NCBI RefSeq assembly: GCF_022347685.1
Contig: NZ_JAKRGF010000001.1
Span: 744,001-808,000, forward strand
Source: Thalassobius sp. Cn5-15
Lineage (GTDB): Bacteria; Pseudomonadota; Alphaproteobacteria; Rhodobacterales; Rhodobacteraceae
Reading direction: 5' to 3'
DNA length: 64,000 nucleotides
Below, one piece after another: positions 53,047-60,643 of the stretch (positions are counted from its first letter, which is position 1; the number at the start of each line of letters is the position of its first letter). The position numbers were made by a program, and so were the translations under genes. A model generated the notes under the pieces. It saw only the letters and a list, made by a program, of their open reading frames with translations, was not told where the DNA came from and searched no databases.

Positions 53047-53364
53047 ATGAGCACCTTTGACGAACGCGAAGCCGCATTTGAAGCAAAATTCGCCCATGAT
53101 GAAGAAACCAAGTTTAAGGCAGAAGCCCGCGCCAACAAGGCACTGGGGCTATGGGCCGCAGACCTGCAGGGCCTATCGGGTGACGCAGCTGAGGAATACG
53201 CGTTGACCGTGATCAAAGCCGATTTCGAAGAAGCAGGTCACGAAGACGTGGTGCGCAAGGTTGCAGGCGATCTGGAAGGCAAAGCCGACGCCACCGCCAT
53301 TCGCGCCAAACGTGGCGAACTGCTGAGCATGATCAAAGCAGAGATGATGAAAACTGCCGACTGA
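53047..53364 (+). CDS. DUF1476: ATP synthase inhibitor, zeta type
   Basis: A 105-residue helical protein starting MSTFDEREAAFEAKFAHDEE, with KAEARANKALGLWAA, the signature of the alphaproteobacterial F1-ATPase inhibitor zeta (known from Paracoccus). It blocks reverse ATP hydrolysis by the F1 motor through its N-terminal segment. A strong terminator follows; it stands alone. Confidence 0.92.
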   Translation: MSTFDEREAAFEAKFAHDEETKFKAEARANKALGLWAADLQGLSGDAAEEYALTVIKADFEEAGHEDVVRKVAGDLEGKADATAIRAKRGELLSMIKAEMMKTAD

Positions 53365-53403
53365 TCGACACTTATACTGACGCATGTCAGACGAAGACTG
53401 ACG

Positions 53404-53430
53404 AAACGCGGCGATCCTCGCCGCGTTTTT
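53404..53430 (+). terminator. Rho-independent terminator after DUF1476
   Basis: AAACGCGGCGA (53404-53414) pairs with TCGCCGCGTTT (53418-53428) around TCC, followed by T residues. Confidence 0.88.
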
Positions 53431-53552
53431 GCGTATTTGCAGGGACCTGCCCCTTGGCCTTTATGTCGATGCCCTATAGCGTTCGACGAATCCCGCCTGC
53501 CCGTGCGCGCGGGAAATCGCTAATGACCTGATCACAGCATTGGACTGATCTT

Positions 53553-54569
53553 ATGACCAACGCCCTCTCCCGCATTCTTGAAACCCGCGACTGGCTGCTG
53601 GCCGATGGCGCAACCGGTACCAACCTGTTCAATATGGGGCTGCAATCTGGCGACGCGCCGGAACTGTGGAACGAACAGCACCCTGACCGCATCAAGAAGC
53701 TTTACCAGATGGCTGTAGATGCGGGCAGTGATCTGTTCCTGACCAACAGTTTTGGTGGCAACGCATCGCGTCTGAAACTACATGATGCCGGCGATCGCGC
53801 GCGCGAACTGTCGCGCATGTCGGCAGAGATCGGCCGTGAGGTGGCAGACGCCTCGGACCGCGACATCATCGTTGCCGGTTCAGTCGGCCCGACCGGCGAG
53901 ATCTTTGCCCCCATGGGCCCGCTTACCCATGAGCTGGCGGTCGAGATGTTCCATGAACAAGCCGAAGGTCTGAAAGAAGGCGGCGCAGATGTTGCGTGGC
54001 TGGAAACCATTTCCGCGCCCGAAGAATACATCGCCGCCGCCGAAGCCTTTGCACTGGCGGATATTCCGTGGTGTGGCACCATGAGCTTTGACACCGCAGG
54101 CCGAACCATGATGGGCGTGACCTCGGCGCAGATGACCGAAATGGTGGAGAAACTGCCGAACCCACCACTGGCCTTTGGTGCCAACTGTGGCGTCGGCGCG
54201 GCGGATCTGATGCGTACCGTGCTGGGCTTTGCCGCCCAAGGGTCAGAGCGCCCGCTGATTGCCAAAGGCAACGCCGGCATCCCGAAATACGTCGATGGTC
54301 ACATCCATTATGACGGCACACCTGAGCTGATGGCCGAATACGCAGTTCTGGCCCGTGATGCAGGTGCGACCATCATCGGTGGCTGCTGTGGCACCATGCC
54401 CGAACACCTCAGCGCGATGCGCGCCGCACTGGAAACCCGCGAGCGTGGCCCCCGGCCGTCACTGGAACAGGTGGCAGAGGCGCTTGGTGGCTTCTCCTCC
54501 GCCTCCGACGGTACCGGCGAAGACGCAGACGCGCCCAAGCGCGAACGCCGCGGCCGCCGCCGCAGCTAA
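53553..54569 (+). CDS. Homocysteine S-methyltransferase, homocysteine module of a split methionine synthase
   Basis: A 338-residue Hcy-binding barrel: LLADGATGTNLFNMGL at residue 16, zinc cysteines in GANCGVGAADL and IIGGCCGTMPEHL. It transfers a methyl group to homocysteine, forming methionine. Genes of this kind are often labelled betaine-homocysteine methyltransferase. The corrinoid gene 2 kb downstream and folate module elsewhere argue for a cobalamin-linked role. A poorly conserved tail ends KRERRGRRRS, strongly basic like that of the folate module. Both roles remain possible. Confidence 0.85.
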   Translation: MTNALSRILETRDWLLADGATGTNLFNMGLQSGDAPELWNEQHPDRIKKLYQMAVDAGSDLFLTNSFGGNASRLKLHDAGDRARELSRMSAEIGREVADASDRDIIVAGSVGPTGEIFAPMGPLTHELAVEMFHEQAEGLKEGGADVAWLETISAPEEYIAAAEAFALADIPWCGTMSFDTAGRTMMGVTSAQMTEMVEKLPNPPLAFGANCGVGAADLMRTVLGFAAQGSERPLIAKGNAGIPKYVDGHIHYDGTPELMAEYAVLARDAGATIIGGCCGTMPEHLSAMRAALETRERGPRPSLEQVAEALGGFSSASDGTGEDADAPKRERRGRRRS

Positions 54570-54585
54570 GCGCTGTCAACGAACG

Positions 54586-54621
54586 AAAAACGCCGTCCAG
54601 CCTATTTCACCGGCTGGGCGG
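54586..54621 (-). terminator. Terminator overlapping the end of the receiver gene
   Basis: CCGTCCAGCC (54593-54602) pairs with GGCTGGGCGG (54612-54621). Read leftward the hairpin is followed by TTTTT (54586-54590). It touches the receiver gene's stop codon. Confidence 0.6.
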
Positions 54622-54982
54622 CCAACACATCCGAAATCGTGCGCAACAATTCCATCGCGCCCACCGGTTTTGACAAAATCTGCTGTGCCCCCAGCAATTT
54701 CGCCACCTCCAGATAGTTCACGGCAGATGTTCGCGCCCCACCCGAAATGGCGATGATCGGCGGTGCATCCGCCCGCTTGCGTAATGCGCGGATCACTTCG
54801 ACCCCGTCGCAATTGGGCATGATGATATCGGTCAGCACCAGATCCACCTTCAGCGTGCGCAGCAAGGACAGACCTTGCAGCCCATCCGCTGCCATCGTGA
54901 CCTGATGGCCGTCAGCGCCAAGGATGATTTCAAAAGTGTCGCGTACTGCAGCGTCGTCTTCGATCAGTAGAATATGTGCCAT
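54602..54982 (-). CDS. Single-domain response regulator (CheY-like)
   Basis: A 126-residue stand-alone receiver: acidic pocket EDD at 8-10, phospho-acceptor Asp near 52 in LVLTDIIMPNCDG, Ser in IAISGGAR and Lys in LSKPVG. It lacks an output domain, so it acts by protein contact. It lies 102 bases downstream of a histidine kinase in the same direction, its probable partner. It is nested between the homocysteine and corrinoid genes of the split methionine synthase. Confidence 0.9.
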   Translation of the reverse strand: MAHILLIEDDAAVRDTFEIILGADGHQVTMAADGLQGLSLLRTLKVDLVLTDIIMPNCDGVEVIRALRKRADAPPIIAISGGARTSAVNYLEVAKLLGAQQILSKPVGAMELLRTISDVLAAQPVK

Positions 54983-55084
54983 TTAGGGTCCGCTGATGAG
55001 AATTCTTTGCATTGTAGGTTCTGGGCCTTGGCGGATTTCGCCTGCGTTTTGGGACGCCTGACACTGTCGGACGCCGGTCTGGTT

Positions 55085-56092
55085 TCATCCGGCGGCCTCT
55101 CTTGCCACGCTGCCTTTGGTCCAATGGTTGTCTTCGGCGCGAAAGATCCCTGGCACCCAGACTTTGAACTGGGCGCCGCTACCAGGCTGTGAATCGACCG
55201 ATATCTGCCCCCCGACATTGCGCAAAAGTTCCTGCACCTGCCATAAACCAAGGCCTGTCCCCTCACCCACCGGCTTAGAGGTGAAGTAGGGTTCGAAAAT
55301 ACGGCTCAACATATCCGGCGTGATGCCTACACCTGTGTCCGACAGACTGAGAAACAAACCATCGACACCGCTCATCTGGCCCGGCGTTGCAGTAAAGGTC
55401 ACGCTGCCCTGCGCCCCACCAATTGCGGCCAAGGCATTCGAGAACAGATTCATGATCACACTTTCCAAATCATCCCAAGCCATTTTTGGCTCCGGCAGCG
55501 CGTCTGAGATAATCGGCAGAAAGGTCACATCACTGGGGCAACTCAGGCTGAGCATATCCACCAGATCCGCCATGTTCTGAGTGACATCCACCTCGCCCCC
55601 AAATTCATTTCTGCGCCGCGAGATGCGCAGAACCGTATCCAGCGATCCTCGCGCCCGCATTGCCGCGTCGCGGATCATTTCCAATTGCCGCAGCCTGGGA
55701 TCTTCTTCGGCCGTTTGCACCACAATCAGTTCTGACAGGCCGATGACCGGCTGCAACTGGTTGTTCACCTGATGTGCCATCCCCGCCGCGAGCGTGCCCA
55801 GCCCGTCCATTTTCCGCGCATGCGACAGTTGACGTTCCAATTCCAATAAGCGTTCTGTCTGTTTCTGTGCCTCGCGCATGCGGCGCCATGTGTACCAGGT
55901 CAATGGCAAGGGCAGCAGCAGCAGCAAGATGACCGTTTCGTCCAGATCCCAATCCTCATGCGCGCGGGATACTTCATAAAACCATTCATAAAGGTCCAGT
56001 TCCGACATCGGCACCCAAACCAGAAGCAACAGCACCAGCATAACCCACACGTCGCGCCATTTGGCAGATCTGAATAGTCTCGATCCGGACAT
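55085..56092 (-). CDS. Membrane sensor histidine kinase with HQVNN H-box
   Basis: A 335-residue kinase with two membrane helices (about 13-30 and 53-68), a short loop between, a coiled coil (73-95), an H-box GMAHQVNNQLQPVIG with His at 107 and an HATPase domain (DTGVGI, GEGTGLGLWQVQ). In most kinases the His is followed by Glu or Asp; here it is Gln. That residue aids kinase and phosphatase chemistry, so activity may be altered. The start at 56092 is chosen over a TTG at 56110. The small extracellular loop leaves the signal unclear. Confidence 0.85.
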   Translation of the reverse strand: MSGSRLFRSAKWRDVWVMLVLLLLVWVPMSELDLYEWFYEVSRAHEDWDLDETVILLLLLPLPLTWYTWRRMREAQKQTERLLELERQLSHARKMDGLGTLAAGMAHQVNNQLQPVIGLSELIVVQTAEEDPRLRQLEMIRDAAMRARGSLDTVLRISRRRNEFGGEVDVTQNMADLVDMLSLSCPSDVTFLPIISDALPEPKMAWDDLESVIMNLFSNALAAIGGAQGSVTFTATPGQMSGVDGLFLSLSDTGVGITPDMLSRIFEPYFTSKPVGEGTGLGLWQVQELLRNVGGQISVDSQPGSGAQFKVWVPGIFRAEDNHWTKGSVAREAAG

Positions 56093-56560
56093 ACTTCCGA
56101 AGATACTCAAGCCCCATCACCCCTTATTACAGGACCCGACGCACCACCTTGCAACAACAAAGGTTGTAGCAATGCGCCTCACCTCCCTCATTAATAGTCA
56201 ATTGAACCAAATCAGGAAACACCGTCGCAATCCGGTAAAACAAATTCTCTTCAAAGCACAAAAAACGGCCAAATTCGCCGCGAAACATACACATTATAGC
56301 CGCCACATAGCCGCCAAAACGGTCACGTCGCTAACCAGTTGTGCAGTCGCAGAAAATTCACCGACGAAGGATTTAAACGACCATATTTTTGACCTTACGT
56401 CGCAACTGCACATCGCCAAGTCGCAAATTGCCCAGACCAATCTGCCTCGAAAAAGCGAAATATACTTAGAAACACCGCCCCTAATTTATCCGGGCTCCCA
56501 CTCATTTCCAGCCAGCCTGTTTTACAGATGCGTGGCCAGACCAAGCCAAGGAAGCACACC
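56093..56560. other. AT-rich regulatory region before the corrinoid gene
   Basis: About 470 bases, notably AT-rich relative to the flanks. It contains a direct repeat ATAGCCGCCA at 56296-56305 and 56307-56316. No gene or known riboswitch could be recognised. It must hold the divergent promoters of the kinase and the corrinoid gene. Confidence 0.5.
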
Positions 56561-57259
56561 ATGTCGGACGAAGACGATATCATCCTGTCGGAACTCGATG
56601 ATGAGGAACTTGTTCAACAGATGTTCGACGACCTCTACGACGGTCTTAAAGAAGAGATCGAAGAAGCGGTCAACGTCCTGCTGGAACGCGGCTGGCAGCC
56701 CTACGACATCCTGACCAAAGCATTGGTTGGTGGTATGACCGTTGTTGGTGCCGACTTCCGTGACGGCATCCTGTTTGTGCCTGAAGTTCTGCTGGCGGCA
56801 AACGCGATGAAGGGCGGCATGGCCATCCTGAAGCCGCTGCTGGCTGAAACCGGTGCACCGCGCATGGGTTCGATGGTTATCGGTACGGTAAAAGGCGACA
56901 TCCACGACATCGGCAAAAACCTGGTTTCCATGATGATGGAAGGCGCTGGTTTCGAAGTTGTAGACATCGGCATCAACAACCCGGTCGAAAACTATCTGGA
57001 AGCTCTGGAAGAGCACAAGCCCGATATTCTGGGCATGTCCGCCCTGCTGACCACCACCATGCCATACATGAAGGTTGTAATCGACACGATGGTCGAAAAC
57101 GGCATTCGTGACGACTACACCGTTCTGGTTGGTGGCGCCCCCCTGAACGAAGAGTTCGGCAAAGCAATCGGCGCAGATGGTTACTGCCGTGATGCGGCTG
57201 TTGCCGTGGAAATGGCCAAGGAGTTTGTTGCGCGCAAGCACAACCAACCCAACGCCTAA
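56561..57259 (+). CDS. Corrinoid (cobalamin-binding) methyl carrier protein
   Basis: A 232-residue B12-binding protein of the MtbC/MetH cobalamin-module type. A helical cap (about 30-95) precedes the Rossmann-like domain with GTVKGDIHDIGKN, His115 being the lower cobalt ligand, and VLVGGAPLNEEFG. It shuttles a methyl group from methyl-folate to homocysteine. The first 35 residues hold 16 acidic side chains and one basic one. AAGGAAG precedes ATG 56561; an in-frame ATG at 56528 is less likely. It is 16 bases upstream of the DUF1638 gene. Confidence 0.93.
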   Translation: MSDEDDIILSELDDEELVQQMFDDLYDGLKEEIEEAVNVLLERGWQPYDILTKALVGGMTVVGADFRDGILFVPEVLLAANAMKGGMAILKPLLAETGAPRMGSMVIGTVKGDIHDIGKNLVSMMMEGAGFEVVDIGINNPVENYLEALEEHKPDILGMSALLTTTMPYMKVVIDTMVENGIRDDYTVLVGGAPLNEEFGKAIGADGYCRDAAVAVEMAKEFVARKHNQPNA

Positions 57260-57275
57260 GAACTGCGTCTGACCT

Positions 57276-57914
57276 ATGACGCAGTTTGATGACAGCACCC
57301 TGACCTCTCAGACCCTCCCACCCCTTCAGGGTCAGGGTCGGGTGCTGATCATCGCTTGTGGTGCTTTGGCGCGGGAAATACTCGCGCTGAAGGACTTGAA
57401 TGGCTGGGATCATCTGGATCTGACCTGTCTGCCCGCCATTCTGCACAATCACCCCGAAAAAATTGCCGACGCTGCACGGGATGCGATTGCCAAGCATCGC
57501 GGTGCCTATGACCAGATCTTTCTGGCCTATGCGGATTGCGGCACCGGCGGTGCGCTGGAAATGGTCTGCCGCGCGGAGGGGGTTCATATGATTGCCGGCC
57601 CGCATTGTTACAGCTTCTTTGCCGGCAATGAAGCATTTGAAGCGGCGGGCGAAGTGACCAGTTTCTTCCTCACCGATTTTCTGGCGCGTCAGTTCGAAAC
57701 CTTTGTGGTGAAGCCGCTGGGCCTCGACCGCCATCCAGAACTGTCGTCGATGTATTTCGGCAATTATGAAAAACTGATCTATCTGGCCCAGACCGACGAT
57801 CCCGCCCTAACCGCAAAGGCTGAAGAAGCGGCAGAAACTTTGGGGTTGGCATTTGAACGGCGCATGACAGGCTACGGAGATTTGGCCACTGCTCTGGCCG
57901 ACCTGAAAAAGTAA
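57276..57914 (+). CDS. DUF1638 family protein
   Basis: A 212-residue cytoplasmic protein with conserved family stretches ACGALAREI, CLPAILHNHPEKI, YADCGTGGALE and GPHCYSFFAG. Catalytic mechanism unknown; the several conserved Cys/His suggest metal or cobalamin handling. It follows the corrinoid gene by 16 bases. As I recall, DUF1638 has been linked to split methionine synthase in Phaeobacter; a maturation or reactivation role is inferred. Confidence 0.85.
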   Translation: MTQFDDSTLTSQTLPPLQGQGRVLIIACGALAREILALKDLNGWDHLDLTCLPAILHNHPEKIADAARDAIAKHRGAYDQIFLAYADCGTGGALEMVCRAEGVHMIAGPHCYSFFAGNEAFEAAGEVTSFFLTDFLARQFETFVVKPLGLDRHPELSSMYFGNYEKLIYLAQTDDPALTAKAEEAAETLGLAFERRMTGYGDLATALADLKK

Positions 57915-57941
57915 GTGCGGCCCAGCATGGACCGCACTTTC
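57913..57941. terminator. Terminator between DUF1638 and GST genes
   Basis: AAGTGCGG (57913-57920) pairs with CCGCACTT (57932-57939) between convergent genes. Confidence 0.7.
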
Positions 57942-57957
57942 ATTTCAAAACAGTGAT

Positions 57958-58587
57958 TTAAGGCATGTCCTTTGCTGCGATCTGTTTCCCCCCCTCTGTC
58001 TCAAACGCTGCCAATGCGTCCCCGTCCACTTGCGCCCCTACACGGGACACCCAGTCCCTGATCAGCGCACTCTCTGGCATCAAATGCGGCGCCCACTGGA
58101 AGGGCGACGCCATCAGGATATCCGCCACGCTCAGCGTATGCCCCAAAAGATACGGTGCCGTATGGAGCGCACTCTCCAGCTCTGCCGCAACCTCTGACAT
58201 ACCGCGGAATGTCTCTGCCAATGCGGGGTGATCAAGGCCGGAAAACGCCGCAACCAGCACCGGTTCCAGCACCCCAGCGGAATAGACCATCCAACTGAGG
58301 TAAGCGCCACGTGTCGCCTCGCCCAGCTTGGGACTGAACGGTTGGTCGAACACCTCATCCAGATAGATCATGATCGCCGCGCTTTCGCGGATACCTACCC
58401 CATCATCTGTGATCAGATAGGGCACCTTGCCTTCTGGGTGAGGGTTGCGCGGATCACGACACCCAGTGCCATCATGGCGGGGTACATCAACGATCACGAC
58501 CTCCACCGCATCCAGTTTGCCCATCAGCATCAATTGCGCAATCACACGGGACGAGCGGCTGTTGGGGGAATGATAAAGGGTTGGCAT
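57958..58587 (-). CDS. Glutathione S-transferase family protein
   Basis: A 209-residue two-domain protein. The thioredoxin-like N-terminus MPTLYHSPNSRSSRVIAQLML has Ser in the catalytic position; GKVPYLITDDGVGIRESAAIMIYL is the G-site. The helical C-terminus has LGHTLSVADILMASPF. CAGGAGG precedes the ATG at 58587. Substrate unknown. Divergent from the WYL regulator. Confidence 0.9.
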   Translation of the reverse strand: MPTLYHSPNSRSSRVIAQLMLMGKLDAVEVVIVDVPRHDGTGCRDPRNPHPEGKVPYLITDDGVGIRESAAIMIYLDEVFDQPFSPKLGEATRGAYLSWMVYSAGVLEPVLVAAFSGLDHPALAETFRGMSEVAAELESALHTAPYLLGHTLSVADILMASPFQWAPHLMPESALIRDWVSRVGAQVDGDALAAFETEGGKQIAAKDMP

Positions 58588-58677
58588 GGGATGCCTCCTG
58601 TCTGGGATTGAAGATGCCCCCTCTATCGCGCTACCCTCTTGCCAATTTTTGTCAGTATCGATCAGCGACCCTACCCC

Positions 58678-59403
58678 ATGTCCAAAAGCGATCGCCTGTT
58701 CCGCCTGCTGCATCTGATCCGGGGCCTCCGCCCGCCGGTGACCGCCGCCCGTCTGGCCAGCGCAATGGAGGTGTCAGAGCGCACGATTTACCGCGACATC
58801 GACAGCCTGCGCGCCGCAGGGGCGCGAATTGAAGGTGAGGCAGGCGTCGGCTACACCATGGTCGAAGATCCTGCATTGCCACCGCAGACGTTTACACAGA
58901 TCGAAATTGAGGCGCTGACGCTGGGCCTGTCGGACGTAACACAACGTGGAGATAGAGATCTGGCGCAGGCAGCGCAGGATGCGCTGGTCAAGATCCTCGC
59001 GACCCTGCCCGAACGCCAACGCCGCCAAGCCGCGCACGCGGTCAATATGGTGCACCGTTTCAACACGCCCCCGACACCCACAATTGACATGACGCTGCTG
59101 CGAGAAGCCATGTGGGCCGAAGAGGCGCTGGATGTCGGCTACCGCGACCTCAAAAACACACATACGACGCGGCGTATCTATCCGCTGGCGCTATCCTATC
59201 ATGATCGCAACGTGATGTTGCTGGCGTGGTGCTGCAACCGGCAGGATTTCCGCAGCTTCCACGTCACCCGTGTCACCGGATACAAAAAAACCGGCGAAAG
59301 CTTTCGCCCGCGCCGGGTCGCACTATTGCGCGAATTTGTGGTGCAGCTACAGGAACGCGACCGCGCTTGCGAGGCGGCGAACCAGACTCAGCCAACATCT
59401 TAG
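58678..59403 (+). CDS. WYL-domain transcriptional regulator
   Basis: A 241-residue regulator: DeoR-like HTH (LFRLLHLIRGLRPPVTAARLA, SERTIYRDIDSL) followed by a WYL ligand domain (about 130-215; VGYRDLKNTHTTRRIYPLALSY, MLLAWCCNRQDFRSFHVTRV). Controls neighbouring genes in response to a ligand or nucleic acid. The ATG at 58678 (MSKSDRLFRLL) is the family start. The adjacent GST gene is a likely target. Confidence 0.9.
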   Translation: MSKSDRLFRLLHLIRGLRPPVTAARLASAMEVSERTIYRDIDSLRAAGARIEGEAGVGYTMVEDPALPPQTFTQIEIEALTLGLSDVTQRGDRDLAQAAQDALVKILATLPERQRRQAAHAVNMVHRFNTPPTPTIDMTLLREAMWAEEALDVGYRDLKNTHTTRRIYPLALSYHDRNVMLLAWCCNRQDFRSFHVTRVTGYKKTGESFRPRRVALLREFVVQLQERDRACEAANQTQPTS

Positions 59404-59412
59404 ACGGGCTTC

Positions 59413-59820
59413 TTAAGCCGCTGCCGCCACGCTGCGGATCCGTTCAATCATCGCCCGCACCCCGTTGGAACGCTGCGCCGACAGGTGTTCGTTCAACCCC
59501 AGACGGCCCAGTTCGGCGTGGGCATCCACCTGCCCCACCTCAGACAGCGTAAGATCATTATAAAGCGCCCGCAGCACCGCGATCAGGCCTCGTACGATCA
59601 TCGCGTCGCTGTCCCCGTCAAAACGGAACACGCCCCCCTCGATGCTGGGATGTAGCCAGACCTGCGATGCGCAGCCATCCACCTTGGTCGCGGGCACCTG
59701 CAGGGCGGCATCCAGCCCCTCCATCGCTTTGCCCAGTTCGATCACATGGCGGTAGCGATCTTCCCAGTCTTCCAGAAATTCAAAGTCTTCGACGATCTCT
59801 TCAAAGGCGGCGGCTGCCAT
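59413..59820 (-). CDS. sufE: SufE-type cysteine desulfuration protein
   Basis: A 135-residue sulfur acceptor of Fe-S cluster assembly. The active cysteine is C50 in ATKVDGCASQVWL; the N-terminal FEEIVEDFEFLEDWEDRYRHVIELG is standard. ATG 59820 follows AGGAGAG; a longer frame to 59994 is rejected. suf genes themselves are not in the window. Divergent from a lipoprotein gene. Confidence 0.94.
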   Translation of the reverse strand: MAAAAFEEIVEDFEFLEDWEDRYRHVIELGKAMEGLDAALQVPATKVDGCASQVWLHPSIEGGVFRFDGDSDAMIVRGLIAVLRALYNDLTLSEVGQVDAHAELGRLGLNEHLSAQRSNGVRAMIERIRSVAAAA

Positions 59821-60005
59821 CGCACTCTCCTGCTTTGGTGCTGTCATCTGCTGCAACCGAGTTAGGGCGCAGACCGCCAAAGGTCCAGCGAAATTCAGCG
59901 TAAATCCAGCTACAAATGGGGCAAAGCGTGCAAGCCACTTTTCAACACCCTTCCAATGCGCTACCCCAGAGCAAAGCGACAACAAGCAGGCCACAGGTAG
60001 AGCTC

Positions 60006-60530
60006 ATGCAAAAATCACTCTCGGTTCTTCTGATTTCATCTGTGGTGCTGGCAGGCTGCGGTCAGTCAGGCCTTGGACAATCGCGCCTTAATCCGCTGAA
60101 CTGGTTCGGCAGTGCAAAACCTGTGACCGCCGTGCCAGCCACCACAGACGCGACAGTGAACCCGCTGATCCCAGAACGCAGCCGACTGGCACGTGATGAC
60201 ACCTATCAAGGTGAACTGGTGGCAAATATCACCGATCTGATTGTTGAGCAGACCCCCGGTGGCGCCCTGTTGCGGGTAAACGCCTTGGCCGCAGCTCAAG
60301 GGAGCCATGACGTGCGCCTTGAAGCGCTGAACGAGGGGGAACCAATCGCAGGCGTTCTGGTCTATGAGCTGCGTGCTATTCCGCTGAACCCGCGCTTTCG
60401 CGACGCCAAAGTTGGCAGCGAAGCGACCCGCCGCATCACCGCTGCGGCCTTCGTCAGCGAACAGACGCTGGCACGGGTCAACAGCATTGAGGTGCGTGGG
60501 CTGAACAACACTTTGGCCAGCCGTCGCTGA
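60006..60530 (+). CDS. Lipoprotein of unknown function
   Basis: A 174-residue protein with a lipobox: signal MQKSLSVLLISSVVLAGC, with the lipid-bearing Cys at 18. The mature domain is beta-rich with conserved-looking stretches YQGELVANITDLIVEQTPGG and AAFVSEQTLARVNSIEV. Seen widely in Rhodobacteraceae, I believe, but no function is known. Outer- or inner-membrane anchoring is likely. The stop lies in a 14-bp tandem repeat. Confidence 0.8.
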   Translation: MQKSLSVLLISSVVLAGCGQSGLGQSRLNPLNWFGSAKPVTAVPATTDATVNPLIPERSRLARDDTYQGELVANITDLIVEQTPGGALLRVNALAAAQGSHDVRLEALNEGEPIAGVLVYELRAIPLNPRFRDAKVGSEATRRITAAAFVSEQTLARVNSIEVRGLNNTLASRR

Positions 60531-60550
60531 TCGGGCGTCGCTGATCGGGC
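60523..60550. repeat. 14-bp tandem duplication over the lipoprotein stop codon
   Basis: GTCGCTGATCGGGC is repeated exactly (60523-60536 and 60537-60550), including the TGA stop. Confidence 0.85.
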
Positions 60551-60597
60551 GTCACTGAACGAACCTTGAGGTTCCAACAGACATCTTTGAAATGAAA

Positions 60598-60617
60598 AAG
60601 GGGCCGCGCGGCCCCTT
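60598..60617. terminator. Terminator between the lipoprotein and rnd genes
   Basis: AAGGGGCC (60598-60605) pairs with GGCCCCTT (60610-60617) around GCGC; A and T tracts flank both ends of this convergent site. Confidence 0.85.
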
Positions 60618-60643
60618 CTTTGTGTCTAGCACGGATCGGCTGA

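Noticed and set aside
53553-54569. Stand-alone betaine-homocysteine methyltransferase as the main call
   Set aside because: The adjacent corrinoid and DUF1638 genes and the matching basic tail on the folate module favour the cobalamin-dependent split synthase; not excluded.
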